Shown here in pieces: positions 33,628-44,035 of a stretch of 64,000 nt of DNA. The notes beneath the pieces were generated by a model. It saw only the letters and a program-made list of their open reading frames with translations. It ran no database searches and was not told where the DNA came from. Made by a program: the position numbers and the translations under genes. Source of the stretch: Macrostomum hystrix (lineage: Eukaryota > Platyhelminthes > Macrostomidae); NCBI GenBank assembly GCA_950097015.1, contig CATNEN010000032.1:310001-374000 (forward strand), given 5' to 3'. Every line of letters begins with the position of its first letter. Within the stretch, counting starts at the first letter, position 1.

Positions 33628-33684
33628 TTTAATATGTAAGAAAACCGACTACTAGTTAGTAATTATTAATTACTCATAAATCTG

Positions 33685-34697
33685 TGTGAATGAGATTTTG
33701 CGAATGCGAGTGTGTGAATGAGGGTGTGTGAATGAGAGTTTGTGAATGAGATTTTGTGAATGAGAGTGTGTGAATGAGATTTTGTGAATGAGAGTGTGTG
33801 AATGAGATTTTGTGAATGAGAGTGTGTGAATGAGGGTGTGTGAATGAGGGTGTGTGAATGAGAGTTTGTGAATGAGAGTGTGTGAATGAGATTTTGTGAA
33901 TGAGAGTGTGTAAATGAGGGTGTGTGAATGAGGGTGTGTGAATGAGATTTTGTGAATGAGATTTTGTGAATGAGAGTGTGTGAATGAGGGTGTGTGAATG
34001 AGAGTGTGTGAATAAGAGTGTGTGAATGAGATTTTTTTAATGAGAGTGTGTGAATGAGAGTGTGATAATGAGAGTGTGAGAATGAGATTTTGTGAATGAG
34101 ATTTTGTGAATGAGGGTATGTGAATGAGTGTGTGAATGAGAGTGTGTGAATGAGAGTGTGAATGAGAGTGTGTGAATGAGAGTGTGTGAATGAGGGTGTG
34201 TGAATGAGAGTGTGTGAATAAGAGTGTGTGAATGAGATTTTGTGAATGAGAGTGTGTGAATGAGAGTGTGTGAATGAGAGTGTGTGAATGAGAGTGTGTG
34301 AATGAGAGTGTGTGAATGAGAGTGTGATAATGAGAGTGTGAGAATGAGATTTTGTGAATGAGATTTTGTGAACGAGGGTATGTGAATGAGTGTGTGAATG
34401 AGAGTGTGTGAATGAGAGTGTGTGAATGAGGGTGTGTGAATGAGAGTGTGTGAATAAGAGTGTGTGAATGAGATTTTGTGAATGAGAGTGTGTGAATGAG
34501 AGTGTGTGAATGAGAGTGTGTGAATGAGGGTGTGTGAATGAGAGTGTGTGAATGAGAGTGTGTGAATGAGATTATGTGAATGAGGGTGTGTGAATGAGAT
34601 TTTGTGAATGAGGGTGTGTGAATGAGATTTTGTGAATGAGGGTGTGTGAATGAGAGTGTGTCAATGAGATTTTGTGAATGAGGGTGTGTGAATGAGA
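33685..34697. repeat. 14-nt minisatellite
   Basis: Units gaatgagagtgtgt, gaatgagattttgt and gaatgagggtgtgt are mixed over about 70 copies. A block containing gataatgagagtgtgagaat recurs at about 34070 and 34325, suggesting a ~255-bp internal duplication. Starts just upstream of the bZIP start codon. Confidence 0.95.
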
Positions 34698-35690
34698 TAC
34701 AATGTGAATAGGAGAGTAACAATAAAATTCAATGGAGAAATAACTGGAGATACTAACTTTCTTGGAAGTTAAAAACGGCAAGCTTGTCGCATACAATGGT
34801 GACAAAGTTCCCACGTATTTTACGGGACTTGTAACAAAATACAACTTGCATTATAATTCACGCACACACAGTTCGACTGCTTTGTCATCTGCTTAAATGT
34901 ACTCGCAATTCACTTTAACATTGCGTACACACACAGCCTTCGAGACTTTGACTATGGCAGAACATGCAACAGAACTCTAGAGATCTAGATTTTAGTATCT
35001 AAGCGAGCCAGGACATTGTCTTGTTTTGTTTGGATATTGTATTGATTCAACACAAAGAATAAATTTTGTCTACGTATGTAAAAAGCTTGATAAACTGGAG
35101 GCCACGGGGTGTTCAAGGGTCAAACCCGGAAGAGCGAATGTGGGATGCGGGACATACACATGCAGGCTGAGCTGACTGTCTCCCACACTCTGAACACTGC
35201 TTTTATGGCGCATAGACCCACCCAAGGTGTCCTCTTTTACTGCGAATTCGAAATAAGCCATGACGTTACGCAATCGACTGAGCTCAGCCCCAGACTTTTT
35301 TTGCGAAACAGCAGTGGAGTGAAAAAAATAAATTTTCAAACTGAAAGTCTGGAAGACGAGCACCTCTAGAAGAGATAATAAGGCAAAGCAGAACAAAGAA
35401 GACTTTTGGGGGCAGATTTGAAAAGTTGGCGAAATGGCATAACAAAAAAATTCCCCCTCAGATCCCAAATCCCTGCCGGCAAGCCTCTTTGTTCGACTTG
35501 GTTTTTTATTTCCAAGACTGCTCCATGTGCCACATCTCAGCCACACAGCTTTTTTATAAATCCGCCCGTTAACTCTAATCACTGCTTTGTTTTTTTCTAT
35601 CCTAATTTGCTCACTCTTTGACAAGTCTGAGGCTATGAAGTTTGCTCGAAACCTCAAACTTGTTTTTTACAATGTGTCAACTTAAAAAGT
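34698..35690. other. Spacer, no supported gene
   Basis: A 195-codon minus-strand frame at 35070-35657 shows no recognisable family, so I leave it unannotated. No array. Confidence 0.4.
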
Positions 35691-35694
35691 TCGA

Positions 35695-36455
35695 CGCTTG
35701 GCTATTCAAGAACTAAAAGATTCAAGAACTAAAAGACTCAAGAACTCACAGATTCAAGAACTCACAGATTCAAGAACTCACAGATTCAAGAACTCACAGA
35801 TTCAAGAACTCACAGATTCAAGAACTCAAAGACTCAAGAACTCAAAGACTCAAGAACTCAATGACTCAAGAACTCAATGACTCAAGAACTCAATGACTCA
35901 AGAACTCAACGACTCAAGAACTCAAAGACTCAAGAACTCAACGACTCAAGAACTCAATGACTCAAGAACTCAATGACTCAAGAACTCAATGACTCAAGAA
36001 CTCAAAGACTCAAGAACTCAAAGACTCAAGAACTCACAGATTCAAGAACTCAAAGACTCAAGAACTCAACGACTCAAGAACTCAAAGACTCAAGAACTCA
36101 ATGACTCAAGAACTCAACGACTCAAGAACTCAAAGACTCAAGAACTCAAAGATTCAAGAACTCAAAGACTCAAGAACTCAATGACTCAAGAACTCAACGA
36201 CTCAAGAACTCAACGACTCAAGAACTCAAAGACTCAAGAACTCAATGACTCAAGAACTCAACGACTCAAGAACTCAAAGACTGAAGAACTCAAAGACTCA
36301 AGAACTCAAAGATTCAAGAACTCAAAGACTCAAGAACTCAAAGACTCAAGAACTCAAAGACTCAAGAACTCAACGACTCAAGAACTCAACGATTCAAGAA
36401 CTCAAAGACTCAAGAACTCAACGACTCAAGAACTCAAAGACTCAAGAACTCACAG
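35695..36455. repeat. 16-nt minisatellite
   Basis: The unit is caagaactcaaagact, with caatgact, caacgact and cacagatt variants, about 47 copies. Because 16 is not a multiple of 3, each plus-strand frame reads the same repeating peptide. Confidence 0.95.
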
Positions 36456-37206
36456 AATAGAACGCAATGAACAAAGGATGTTTCTTTAGACTTTCTCACA
36501 GGAAAAGTCACTTCTCATTGGAGTCTCACGGTTAGATCATCAGGAAATATGTTTCGGATTGCAGCGAGAGATGCTATCTCGAAGCCATTGCTCAATCCAT
36601 AGGCAAAGCTTGTGTGCGGAGTAAAAACCATCCCGGACTTGGGGAAAATTTTGACCGAACGATTTTTTTGTTGCGTAGTTACGTAATCACCTTTATTTAC
36701 ACCCACCCCATCCCCGTGGAGTAACTATACGATAGTGAAAGCGACTAAGAGGGTTAGGGAAAGAGCGGGGTCATTTCGTGTCAACCCCTCCTCCCCATTC
36801 TATCTTGCTTCTAGGAGCATTGCGGTGGCCTAATCCCATAGGAACTGCAGAGCTTCTAACAAAGAAGAGTGTGCTTGTGTGTGTGGGGCGAGTGTGAGAC
36901 CACCGGACCGCTGCCTGATATTGATTGCGTAACCTCTACGCCGACCCTCTCGATCCCCTCTATATATTTCTCTCTGTTTCTCCGTCTCTCACCGAGGTCA
37001 CCGAGAGGCACTTCTGGGTCTCCAAGGCCATATCCATTCTTACTGGGTTTGTTGACGCTGTCCAGCGGGTGCACCTGAGGACGCGAACGCTGTGTGCCAG
37101 GGTGGCGGGGTGGGCTAGCCGGGTGGCAGTGACGCAATCAGTCTTTACAGTGAGTGCGTGTGAGTGCGGGCCATTATTAATAATGTGATGCCACATCCCT
37201 TCTTAC
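36456..37206. other. Spacer, no supported gene
   Basis: A plus-strand stretch at about 37000-37150 reads VTERHFWVSKAISILTGF and looks protein-like after a pyrimidine-rich tract. I cannot connect it to a gene or family. Confidence 0.3.
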
Positions 37207-37562
37207 TTTTTACATTATCTGGAGCTGCACATTATCTGGAACTGCACATTATCTGGAACTGCACATTATCTGGAACTGCACATTATCTGGAGCTGCACAT
37301 TATCTGGAGCTGCACATTATCTGGAGCTGCACATTATCTGGAACTGCACATTATCTGGAGCTGCACATTATCTGGAGCTGCACATTATCTGGAACTGCAC
37401 ATTATCTGGAGCTGCACATTATCTGGAACTGCACATTATCTGGAACTGCACATTATCTGGAACTGCACATTATCTGGAGCTGCACATTATCTGGAGCTGC
37501 ACATTATCTGGAACTGCACATTATCTGGAGCTGCACATTATCTGGAACTGCACATTATCTAA
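37207..37562. repeat. 17-nt minisatellite, ~21 copies
   Basis: The unit is cattatctggaactgca or cattatctggagctgca; the a/g variants are mixed. Ends abruptly at acattatctaaaacattatc. Confidence 0.97.
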
Positions 37563-38527
37563 AACATTATCTACTACAAACAATACATTATGGGAAACTA
37601 ACAATTTCATTAAAAGTTTTAAAAATGCATTTAAAAACAGCAGAACAAAAATTCAAGAAATTCAGATACTCACCAGTAAATGTTAGTCAGATTGCAATAC
37701 TTGTCCAGTCAGTTGGCTTTTGCCTGCAGTCTGAGATAGCTCAGCTGTGATCAAGTTCGGAGATACGATGAAAAATTAACGCGTGCGATTATTAATCTCC
37801 GGCTTTTGGTTAATTAGAATGTCACTGTCGTTCGTTCTCTGTCCATATTTAATGTCATCAGGGATTGGCTCACAAGCGGTCTGAGAGAGGATTGTGGGGG
37901 GAATTGTTAGAAAAAACTATTTCTAATTCTCTTCCCTCATCTATTTCACAAGCCCCAGCTTTTTCAGCCAATCAGAGACCTCTTGCGTAATCAGAGAGCC
38001 CTTCAACGGAAATGCCTTATTTTTTGTCTCCTTTTTTAGACCAGATCGTGTTGTGCAGCTAAAATGCATTATAAACAAAGGTTGGGTCTTCATTAACTTA
38101 CCTGGTCCAGCAGTAATAGAAGAACATACATATGATTACGCAACAGCGCATTGGTGTAAGCGTAGAAATATAGTAAGAAATTCTGACTTTGGCATCCATA
38201 CTCGGTTTAATGGTATATCGTTGTACGAATTGTAGATACGAGTAAATAAGTGAAAAGTGGTGATTTGCCAGATCTTGACCTAGCCTTGTCAACGCTGGCA
38301 ATAATAGTTGACTCACAAAGAATTCTTTGTGTTAGTGACCTCCTTGTTCTTCAAAGATCCAAAGAAGGCTGTGCTACTAGAAGTTACTCTTTTGAGAAAA
38401 TTGTTTTGTATTTCCAATCGTTTGAATGAGCTTCAAATTTCATTTTGCTTTGCCATAAAACACTTTAGGGCAATATTTACAGCATTACAGCTTCTCTGTC
38501 TCTCTGCGTGTCCTGAGTGTCTTTGGA
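37563..38527. other. Spacer, no supported gene
   Basis: AT-rich unique sequence without array or recognisable coding region. Confidence 0.45.
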
Positions 38528-38551
38528 GTGCTGTCTGTCTGCCTGTCTGCC

Positions 38552-38584
<33 letters not shown>

Positions 38585-38890
38585 GCCTGTCTGTCTGTCT
38601 GCCTGTCTGCCTGTCTGTCTGCCTGTCTGCCTGCCTGTCTGTCTGTCTGTCTGTCTGTCTGCCTGTCTGTCTGTCTGTGCTGGGAGTCTGTCTGTCTGTG
38701 CTGGGAGTCTGTCTGTCTGTCTGCCTGCCTGTCTGTCTGTCTGTCTGTCTGTCTGCCTGTCTGTCTGTCTGTGCTGGGAGTCTGTCTGTCTGTCTGTCTG
38801 TCTGCCTGCCTGTCTGTCTGTCTGTCTGCCTGCCTGTCTGTCTGTCTGTCTGTCTGTCTGCCTGCCTGTCTGTCTGTCTGTCTGCCTGCC

Positions 38891-38929
<39 letters not shown>

Positions 38930-39303
38930 GCTGGGAGTCTGTTTGTCTGTGCTGGGAGTCTGTCTGTCTGTGCTGGGAGTCTGTCTGTCTGTGCTGGGAG
39001 TCTGTCTGTCTGTGCTGGGAGTCTGTCTGTCTGTGCTGGGAGTCTGTCTGTCTGTGCTGGGAGTCTGCCTGTCTTTGCTGGGAGTCTGTCTGTCTGTCTG
39101 TCTGTCTGTCTGTGCTGGGAGTCTGTCTGTGCTGGGAGTCTGTCTGTGCTGGGAGTCTGTCTGTGCTGGGAGTCTGTCTGTGCTGGGGGTCTGTCTGGGC
39201 TGGGAGTCTGTCTGTGCTGGGAGTCTGTCTGTGCTGGGAGTCTGTCTGTGCTGGGAGTCTGTCTGTGCTGGGAGTCTGTCTGTGCTGGGAGTCTGTCTGT
39301 CTT

Positions 39304-39337
<34 letters not shown>

Positions 39338-39338
39338 A
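38528..39338. repeat. Composite CTGT / tgctgggagtctgtctg array
   Basis: Tetranucleotide (ctgt/ctgc)n is interspersed with tgctgggagtctgtctg units, which take over in the right half. The same composite appears at 58798-59010 in the alpha-glucosidase gene. It ends about 10 bp from the stop codon of the minus-strand ORF at 39349. Long ORFs through it are artefacts. Confidence 0.95.
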
Positions 39339-39348
39339 AGCTTCAAGC

Positions 39349-40329
39349 TCAGTCCATGGACACAGTTGACAGCCATCTGGAACGCTGCTCTGCCTGCTCC
39401 CCAAGCTTCCCAGGATCGCTGGGCCACCGTCGGCCAAGTCGGCGGTGTCCGCCGCCGCAGCAGCCGTCATCAGCCAGCAGCCGTTCCACCGCAGCTCTGA
39501 GCAGCACCGCAGCGGGGCAGAGCAGGCCAAGCAGTCCTCGCATCGCTCTGCCACTTTTGGCCTCAACTCCGGCAAACTGGATCACCAGGCAGCCGCCGTT
39601 GACCACACCGAAGCCCACAACGCACCTCGGCGGACAGCGCAATCGAACTGTGGAATTCACGTCGATGAGTTCCAGTCCGGACTGCCGGCTTAGACGCAAT
39701 CCGTGCAAATGAGCGGGCGGCAGACCCAGCCTACTGGCGGTGAAGTTAACGACAGGCTGAACGGCCCAGGTGGCTTCCTCAGCTGAGTCAGAAGCGCAGA
39801 GCCGATTTGCCGTACAGTTGGCCGCTTGAATTAAACAGCAAAGCCGATCAATCTGCAAGCAGCTGGGGCTGTACACAGTTAGCCAACGCCGACCAATTAG
39901 AAGAGCCGGCCTGCAGATCCGAATTCTGACAGCGAAAATGCCCAAATTTTCCGTTTCTTTTAAGTAGAGCTTCGACCTTCTTGGCAGATTAACTTTGATT
40001 AGAAATCGTTCATTTTCGAACTCTCGATACCCCGCCTTGATCCGATGTCGTCTGCTGGCCTTTCGTCGACTTCGTCCTCGATTGTGTCGCTCAATAGTTG
40101 CCGAGATATCGCCGCCCAAGCGGGGAAATCGCCGATTTTTCCTATTGAAGTCGCTCTTCAGTTCGTCGGCTTGGGTAGGCGCTAGGCGCAGCTCGGGGGT
40201 CGAGCCGCGACCACACAGGCAGACGCTGGCTCGAACTGGCTGCAGATCGTCCAGATCCACCGCACTAGACGCATCTGGCCCGTCCGAGCAGAACCCGCTC
40301 TGTTTAACATAGACCAGGGCACAGTCCAT
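39349..40329 (-). CDS. Unassigned single-exon ORF, 326 aa
   Basis: An ATG at 40329 opens a 326-codon frame that stays open through unique, non-repetitive sequence, which argues for coding. The middle is basic (RRKASRRHRIKAGYREFE), followed by hydrophobic and Cys-rich stretches (RICRPALLIGRRWLTVYSPS, PPRCVVGFGVVNGGCLVIQF). It could be a membrane or secreted protein, but there is no N-terminal signal peptide. I do not recognise a family. The last ~60 codons run into Ala/Leu/Gly-rich sequence next to the CTGT array, so the true end may be earlier via an unseen splice site. It could also be one exon of a larger gene. Confidence 0.42.
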   Translation of the reverse strand: MDCALVYVKQSGFCSDGPDASSAVDLDDLQPVRASVCLCGRGSTPELRLAPTQADELKSDFNRKNRRFPRLGGDISATIERHNRGRSRRKASRRHRIKAGYREFENERFLIKVNLPRRSKLYLKETENLGIFAVRIRICRPALLIGRRWLTVYSPSCLQIDRLCCLIQAANCTANRLCASDSAEEATWAVQPVVNFTASRLGLPPAHLHGLRLSRQSGLELIDVNSTVRLRCPPRCVVGFGVVNGGCLVIQFAGVEAKSGRAMRGLLGLLCPAAVLLRAAVERLLADDGCCGGGHRRLGRRWPSDPGKLGEQAEQRSRWLSTVSMD

Positions 40330-40616
40330 CTGCTGCTGCTGAGATTGAACTCTTTCTTCTTTTCTTTTGCTTCTAGAAGAATATTTTTTGAGAAGAGAAA
40401 TAAAAGAGTGCCCCCTTGAGTTGCATGCTCAAGTGCTTCTGCAGCTTGCTCTTGCATTCTTCTGCTCTTGGCTTGCTCGGAATGAGCAATAAGCTCGTCT
40501 CGTCTTCTCCTTCTTATGCTACCATTGTTCGTGAATCACTTTTTCTAGTCTCACTTGTCGCACATCCAGCGCTTATTTCAGTACACATTCTTGCGCTATG
40601 CATTTAGACATGTGGT

Positions 40617-41082
40617 TCCAGATCCCAGGTGTCTCAGATCCCAGGTGTCTCAGATCCCAGGTGTCTCAGATCCCAGGTGTCTCAGATCCCAGGTGTCTCA
40701 GATCCCAGGTGTCTCAGATCCCAGGTGTCTCAGATCCCAGGTGTCTCAGATCCCAGGTGTCTCAGATCCCAGGTGTCTCAGATCCCAGGTGTCTCAGATC
40801 CCAGGTGTCTCAGATCCCAGGTGTCTCAGATCCCAGGTGTCTCAGATCCCAGGTGTCTCAGATCCCAGGTGTCTCAGATCCCAGGTGTCTCAGATCCCAG
40901 GTGTCTCAGATCCCAGGTGTCTCAGATCCCAGGTGTCTCAGATCCCAGGTGTCTCAGATCCCAGGTGTCTCAGATCCCAGGTGTCTCAGATCCCAGGTGT
41001 CTCAGATCCCAGGTGTCTCAGATCCCAGGTGTCACAGATCCCAGGTGTCTCAGATCCCAGGTGTCTCAGATCCCAGGTGTCC
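40617..41082. repeat. 16-nt minisatellite upstream of DUF1399 gene, ~29 copies
   Basis: The unit is cagatcccaggtgtct, almost perfectly conserved (one cacag variant at about 41033). All three plus frames are open and read SQIPGV/SDPRCLR-type peptides. It ends about 120 bp before the DUF1399 start codon. Confidence 0.98.
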
Positions 41083-41200
41083 CATTGTATGTACGAGCGT
41101 ATTATTCGCGCCTTGTATCATTTACCAGAGTTGAAAAAATATGCTTGAACCAATACTCATTTGGCAACACGAACTTCATGAATCGGATATTTTCAGCGCG

Positions 41201-42380
41201 ATGGCCCTGACAGAGAACTTCCATCCCGAGACCATCGAGATAAGCATGGATCTCGTTGAAGCTGCTAAGCAGCAGTTGGACTTCCTGCAGCTGGTTGACG
41301 GAGAGGCTCTACTGCACAGCAGCGAGGCTGTGGCGAGCCGGGCTCTGCATCGCTATGAGGCCCTGTGGCTGCCGCTGCTGGCGCAGCACCGGGAGCTGTG
41401 TCACGCCATGCTCCCTCCGCTTGACGTGGCTTGGGCCGCCCACTGCCACAAGCTGGCGCCAGCGATCTACAAGTCCGACGTCACGAGCCTGATTGGTGAG
41501 TTGTGTCCTTCATGCATGCTTTGTGCATTCCATGGCTAATAGGCATTCCCCGCTTAGATAATTTGGAATCTGGTACGGAAAACCATCCGAAAGGCTTCGT
41601 GCCAGCTGTTCCATCGCCGACTGCGGACAGACTGGCTGCTGAAAAGCTCGGTCGTCAGCTGTGGACTGGCGCCTATCCCCTGGAACCGTTTGACTTGAAC
41701 TTGGAGGCCGCAGCAGCTTCTGAGACTTCATCAGCGGCCAGCCAGCTGAAGTACAGCATTCGCGAGGCCATGCAACGGCAGAAGGTGTTCTACAGCAACG
41801 TATCGCAGCCGCATTACCGCGACGACGACTTCCTGCGGGCCAGCCTGGCTCGCTACAAGCAGTTCCTGCGCCTGCACCAGCTCTTCCCGAAGCTGTTCAT
41901 TGTGCCCTGCCATGACATCGACCTCATGTGGCACTCCCACCTGCTGAACCCCCTCGCCTATGAGCGGGACTGCCTGGCTCTGTTTCAGGACGCTCTGATT
42001 CACGACGACACCGACAGTGACAAGAGCGAGGACTCCAAGCTGTCCAAGGGCTATGCCAAAACTGCCGAGCTGTGGACTCGCTGCTTCGGCGGCACCTACC
42101 TCGATCACGGGTGAGCCTGCTAATTTGAAATTATTTCTGAGTAGCAAGAAGTACAGGAAAACAGCTCACGGAAGAAGCCGTTTGCTTCTAAAGACATTTA
42201 AAAAAGGAAGTGCTGCTCAACCTTACTGATAGGCGAGGATACAGCATTGCTAACTGCAAAAAAAACTGCGGTGCCTGCGGCGGCATGTGTGGTGGCGGCG
42301 GCGGTGGCGGTGGCGGTGGCGGCGGCGGCGGCGGTGGCGGTGGCTGCGGTGGCGGCTGCGGCGGAGGAGTCGAGAATTGA
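41201..42380 (+). CDS. DUF1399 glycine-rich domain protein (GRDP-like), 3 exons
   Basis: Exons 41201-41495, 41558-42110 and 42233-42380 (331 aa) join in phases 1 and 2. The N-terminal part reads ISMDLVEAAKQQLDFL, then YEALWLPLLAQHREL and PLDVAWAAHCHKLAP. The second part has YSNVSQPHYRDDDFL, then ARYKQFL, then FIVPCHDIDLMWHSHLLNP and HDDTDSDKSEDSKL, ending in a TAELWTRCFGGTYLDHG block. These are the hallmark motifs of DUF1399, known from plant GRDP1/2 and from animals. The third exon supplies a Cys/Gly tail: CKKNCGACGGMCG, then a long glycine run broken by cysteines, ending GGGVEN. Biochemical function is unknown; plant relatives affect stress and auxin responses. An in-frame ATG at 41141 is an alternative start, but a possible acceptor (ATTTTCAG) precedes 41201. 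Confidence 0.87.
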
Positions 42381-42702
42381 TTGCGTCACCAATCGCCGTC
42401 GCAGGACCGCCTGAAAAAGCACTAAAGCCTGTGATATCTTCACACATTACACGTTAAAAATACAAATGTTATTTTTTATAACTCGTAGAAGCAGGTGCAT
42501 ACCAATAGATTAACTAATTAGATGGAAAAAGTGTCGATTAAGGGTTTTCTTTTCTTTTGTAGTGAAAACTTTATATCCTTCTCGTACGACCAGAAATTTT
42601 AACTCCGCCCAATTACAGAACATGGCGTCCTGTACGAGCATTTTGTGCTGTATCCAATTAGCTCGTAATTTATCTTGTATACTCTCGCAGGCTTATAGAA
42701 AA

Positions 42703-42708
42703 AATAAA
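42703..42708 (+). terminator. Candidate polyadenylation signal for DUF1399 gene
   Basis: AATAAA about 320 nt after the stop codon; supported only by the hexamer. Confidence 0.25.
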
Positions 42709-42774
42709 CGATTGTCATTATATTTTTTCTTGCTGTCCTCTTACTTGCTTTTTACTTCCCAAATTTAAGTTGTT

Positions 42775-42880
42775 CAGTCCATGGACTGGGAGGAAGCCGC
42801 ATCATGACAAATTTCCATTCCCAGCTAATGCTGGCACCGGCTGGTACCTTACAACCGAGCTAACGGAAGCAATGAGGAGT
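42775..42880 (-). mobile_element. SINE family B fragment
   Basis: The reverse complement contains ggtaccagccggtgccagca then ttagctggg, and further on cccagtccatggactgaaca. This is the middle of family B. Head and tail are missing and the copy is diverged. Confidence 0.65.
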
Positions 42881-43448
42881 TGTTGAAGACTCTTGCCCAA
42901 TGCCTCACTTTAATATGGGAAATAATATCGGAATTAGCGAGGACGACTACTTATATAGTAGTAGTGTATGTACGTGCAATGCTGCTGAAGGGTAATACAG
43001 AAGCACAAGTAGAAAACTTCGCTATTAATGCTACTATCCAAGTAAACTAGATCGAAAAATAATTTTTTCAAAGCCTGGACATGCTTAAAACACGCGTAAG
43101 GTAGAAAATGGGTCAATATTGCATAGCTTTGTTTTAATAAGCTGCAAAATTAATGCAGGATAATCATGAGAATCGCTGAACAGGTAGTGAGTAAAAATTC
43201 TATTGATTTAAATATTTTAGCAATTTTGCAGCCCGGTGTGTTTTCTCTGCCGCAAATTTCTCACTGTAAGCTAGCTCTCTTTGTTGTTAGAGGCAACAGA
43301 TTTGCTGTGCTGCTAAAACCTATTGGTTACTATTTTCTAACGTTGCAGAATCGGGTGGTAGATTTTGATTTTGTTTAAATTTCGAGCCTATAAATGACTA
43401 CTTGATTGAGTTGCTTGATATAGATCTAGATTTGTCAATGGAAGCCGA

Positions 43449-43494
43449 AATCCCTGAGCTCGAAACTGCGGCGAGAGGCCGCATTTATTTGGGG
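43449..43494 (+). mobile_element. SINE family A fragment abutting a family B copy
   Basis: ccctgagctcgaaactgcgg followed by cgagaggccgcatttatttggggc matches the B-box-to-body region of family A and then stops where the inverted family B copy starts. Confidence 0.65.
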
Positions 43495-43793
43495 CTGTGT
43501 CTGGTCCGATTGGGTCAGATGTGCAGCCGACAGCACAACCGCAGTTATTGCGCGGCGCATCTGAAGGCTGCTTAAAGCTGTTCAGTCCATGGACTGGGGG
43601 ACGCCACACCCTCCCTTAATTGCCTCAGCTAATGCTGTTACCCATTTAACTGCTGGGTGAACTGCAGCAATGCAGAGTCAAGTGTCTTGCTAAGTGAGAT
43701 AATTTGTTCCAGTGGAGTCGGGAATCGAACTACTGACCTATAAGTCGTGAGTCTGAAGCTCTAACAACGAGCCTACAACCCTTAGGCTACAAA
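43495..43793 (-). mobile_element. SINE family B copy 3
   Basis: On the minus strand the head is diverged (gggttgtaggctcgttgtta, B box agttcgattcc). The body contains cccagtccatggactgaaca and it ends gcacatctgacccaatcgga. It lies in the spacer upstream of the forkhead gene. Confidence 0.8.
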
Positions 43794-44035
43794 AATGTTC
43801 GTACAATGTTTTTAAGCATTTAATTCCCATTTCTCATTGCTTCAATTTTATCGCTTTCTAACTCTAAAAAAGAGAAACTCAAAGAAAAAAGTATGAATTA
43901 ATAATAGCGTTTTAATTTAGTTCAAATGGAAGACTGGTCCTTTACTTCTAGTAGCTCAAACTCTATTGGCTGGGCGAGCAACCGGCCTTCCAAAAGCTGC
44001 TATTTATGGTACCAAAATGCATCTGCTTTAACTGA

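Noticed and set aside
33670-34722. His/Ser/Thr-rich 350-codon ORF
   Set aside because: Translation of the 14-nt array; equivalent peptides appear in other frames.
35070-35657. 195-codon minus-strand ORF
   Set aside because: No recognisable motif, no splice partners and no family resemblance; could be chance.
38085-38130. Second copy of the bZIP exon-2 end (ctggaccaggtaag)
   Set aside because: Only the last few codons and splice donor match; no basic region or zipper is encoded nearby.
38308-39712. Cys/Leu/Ser-rich or Asp/Arg/Gln/Thr-rich ORFs of up to 394 codons
   Set aside because: Translations of (CTGT)n, open in several frames on both strands.
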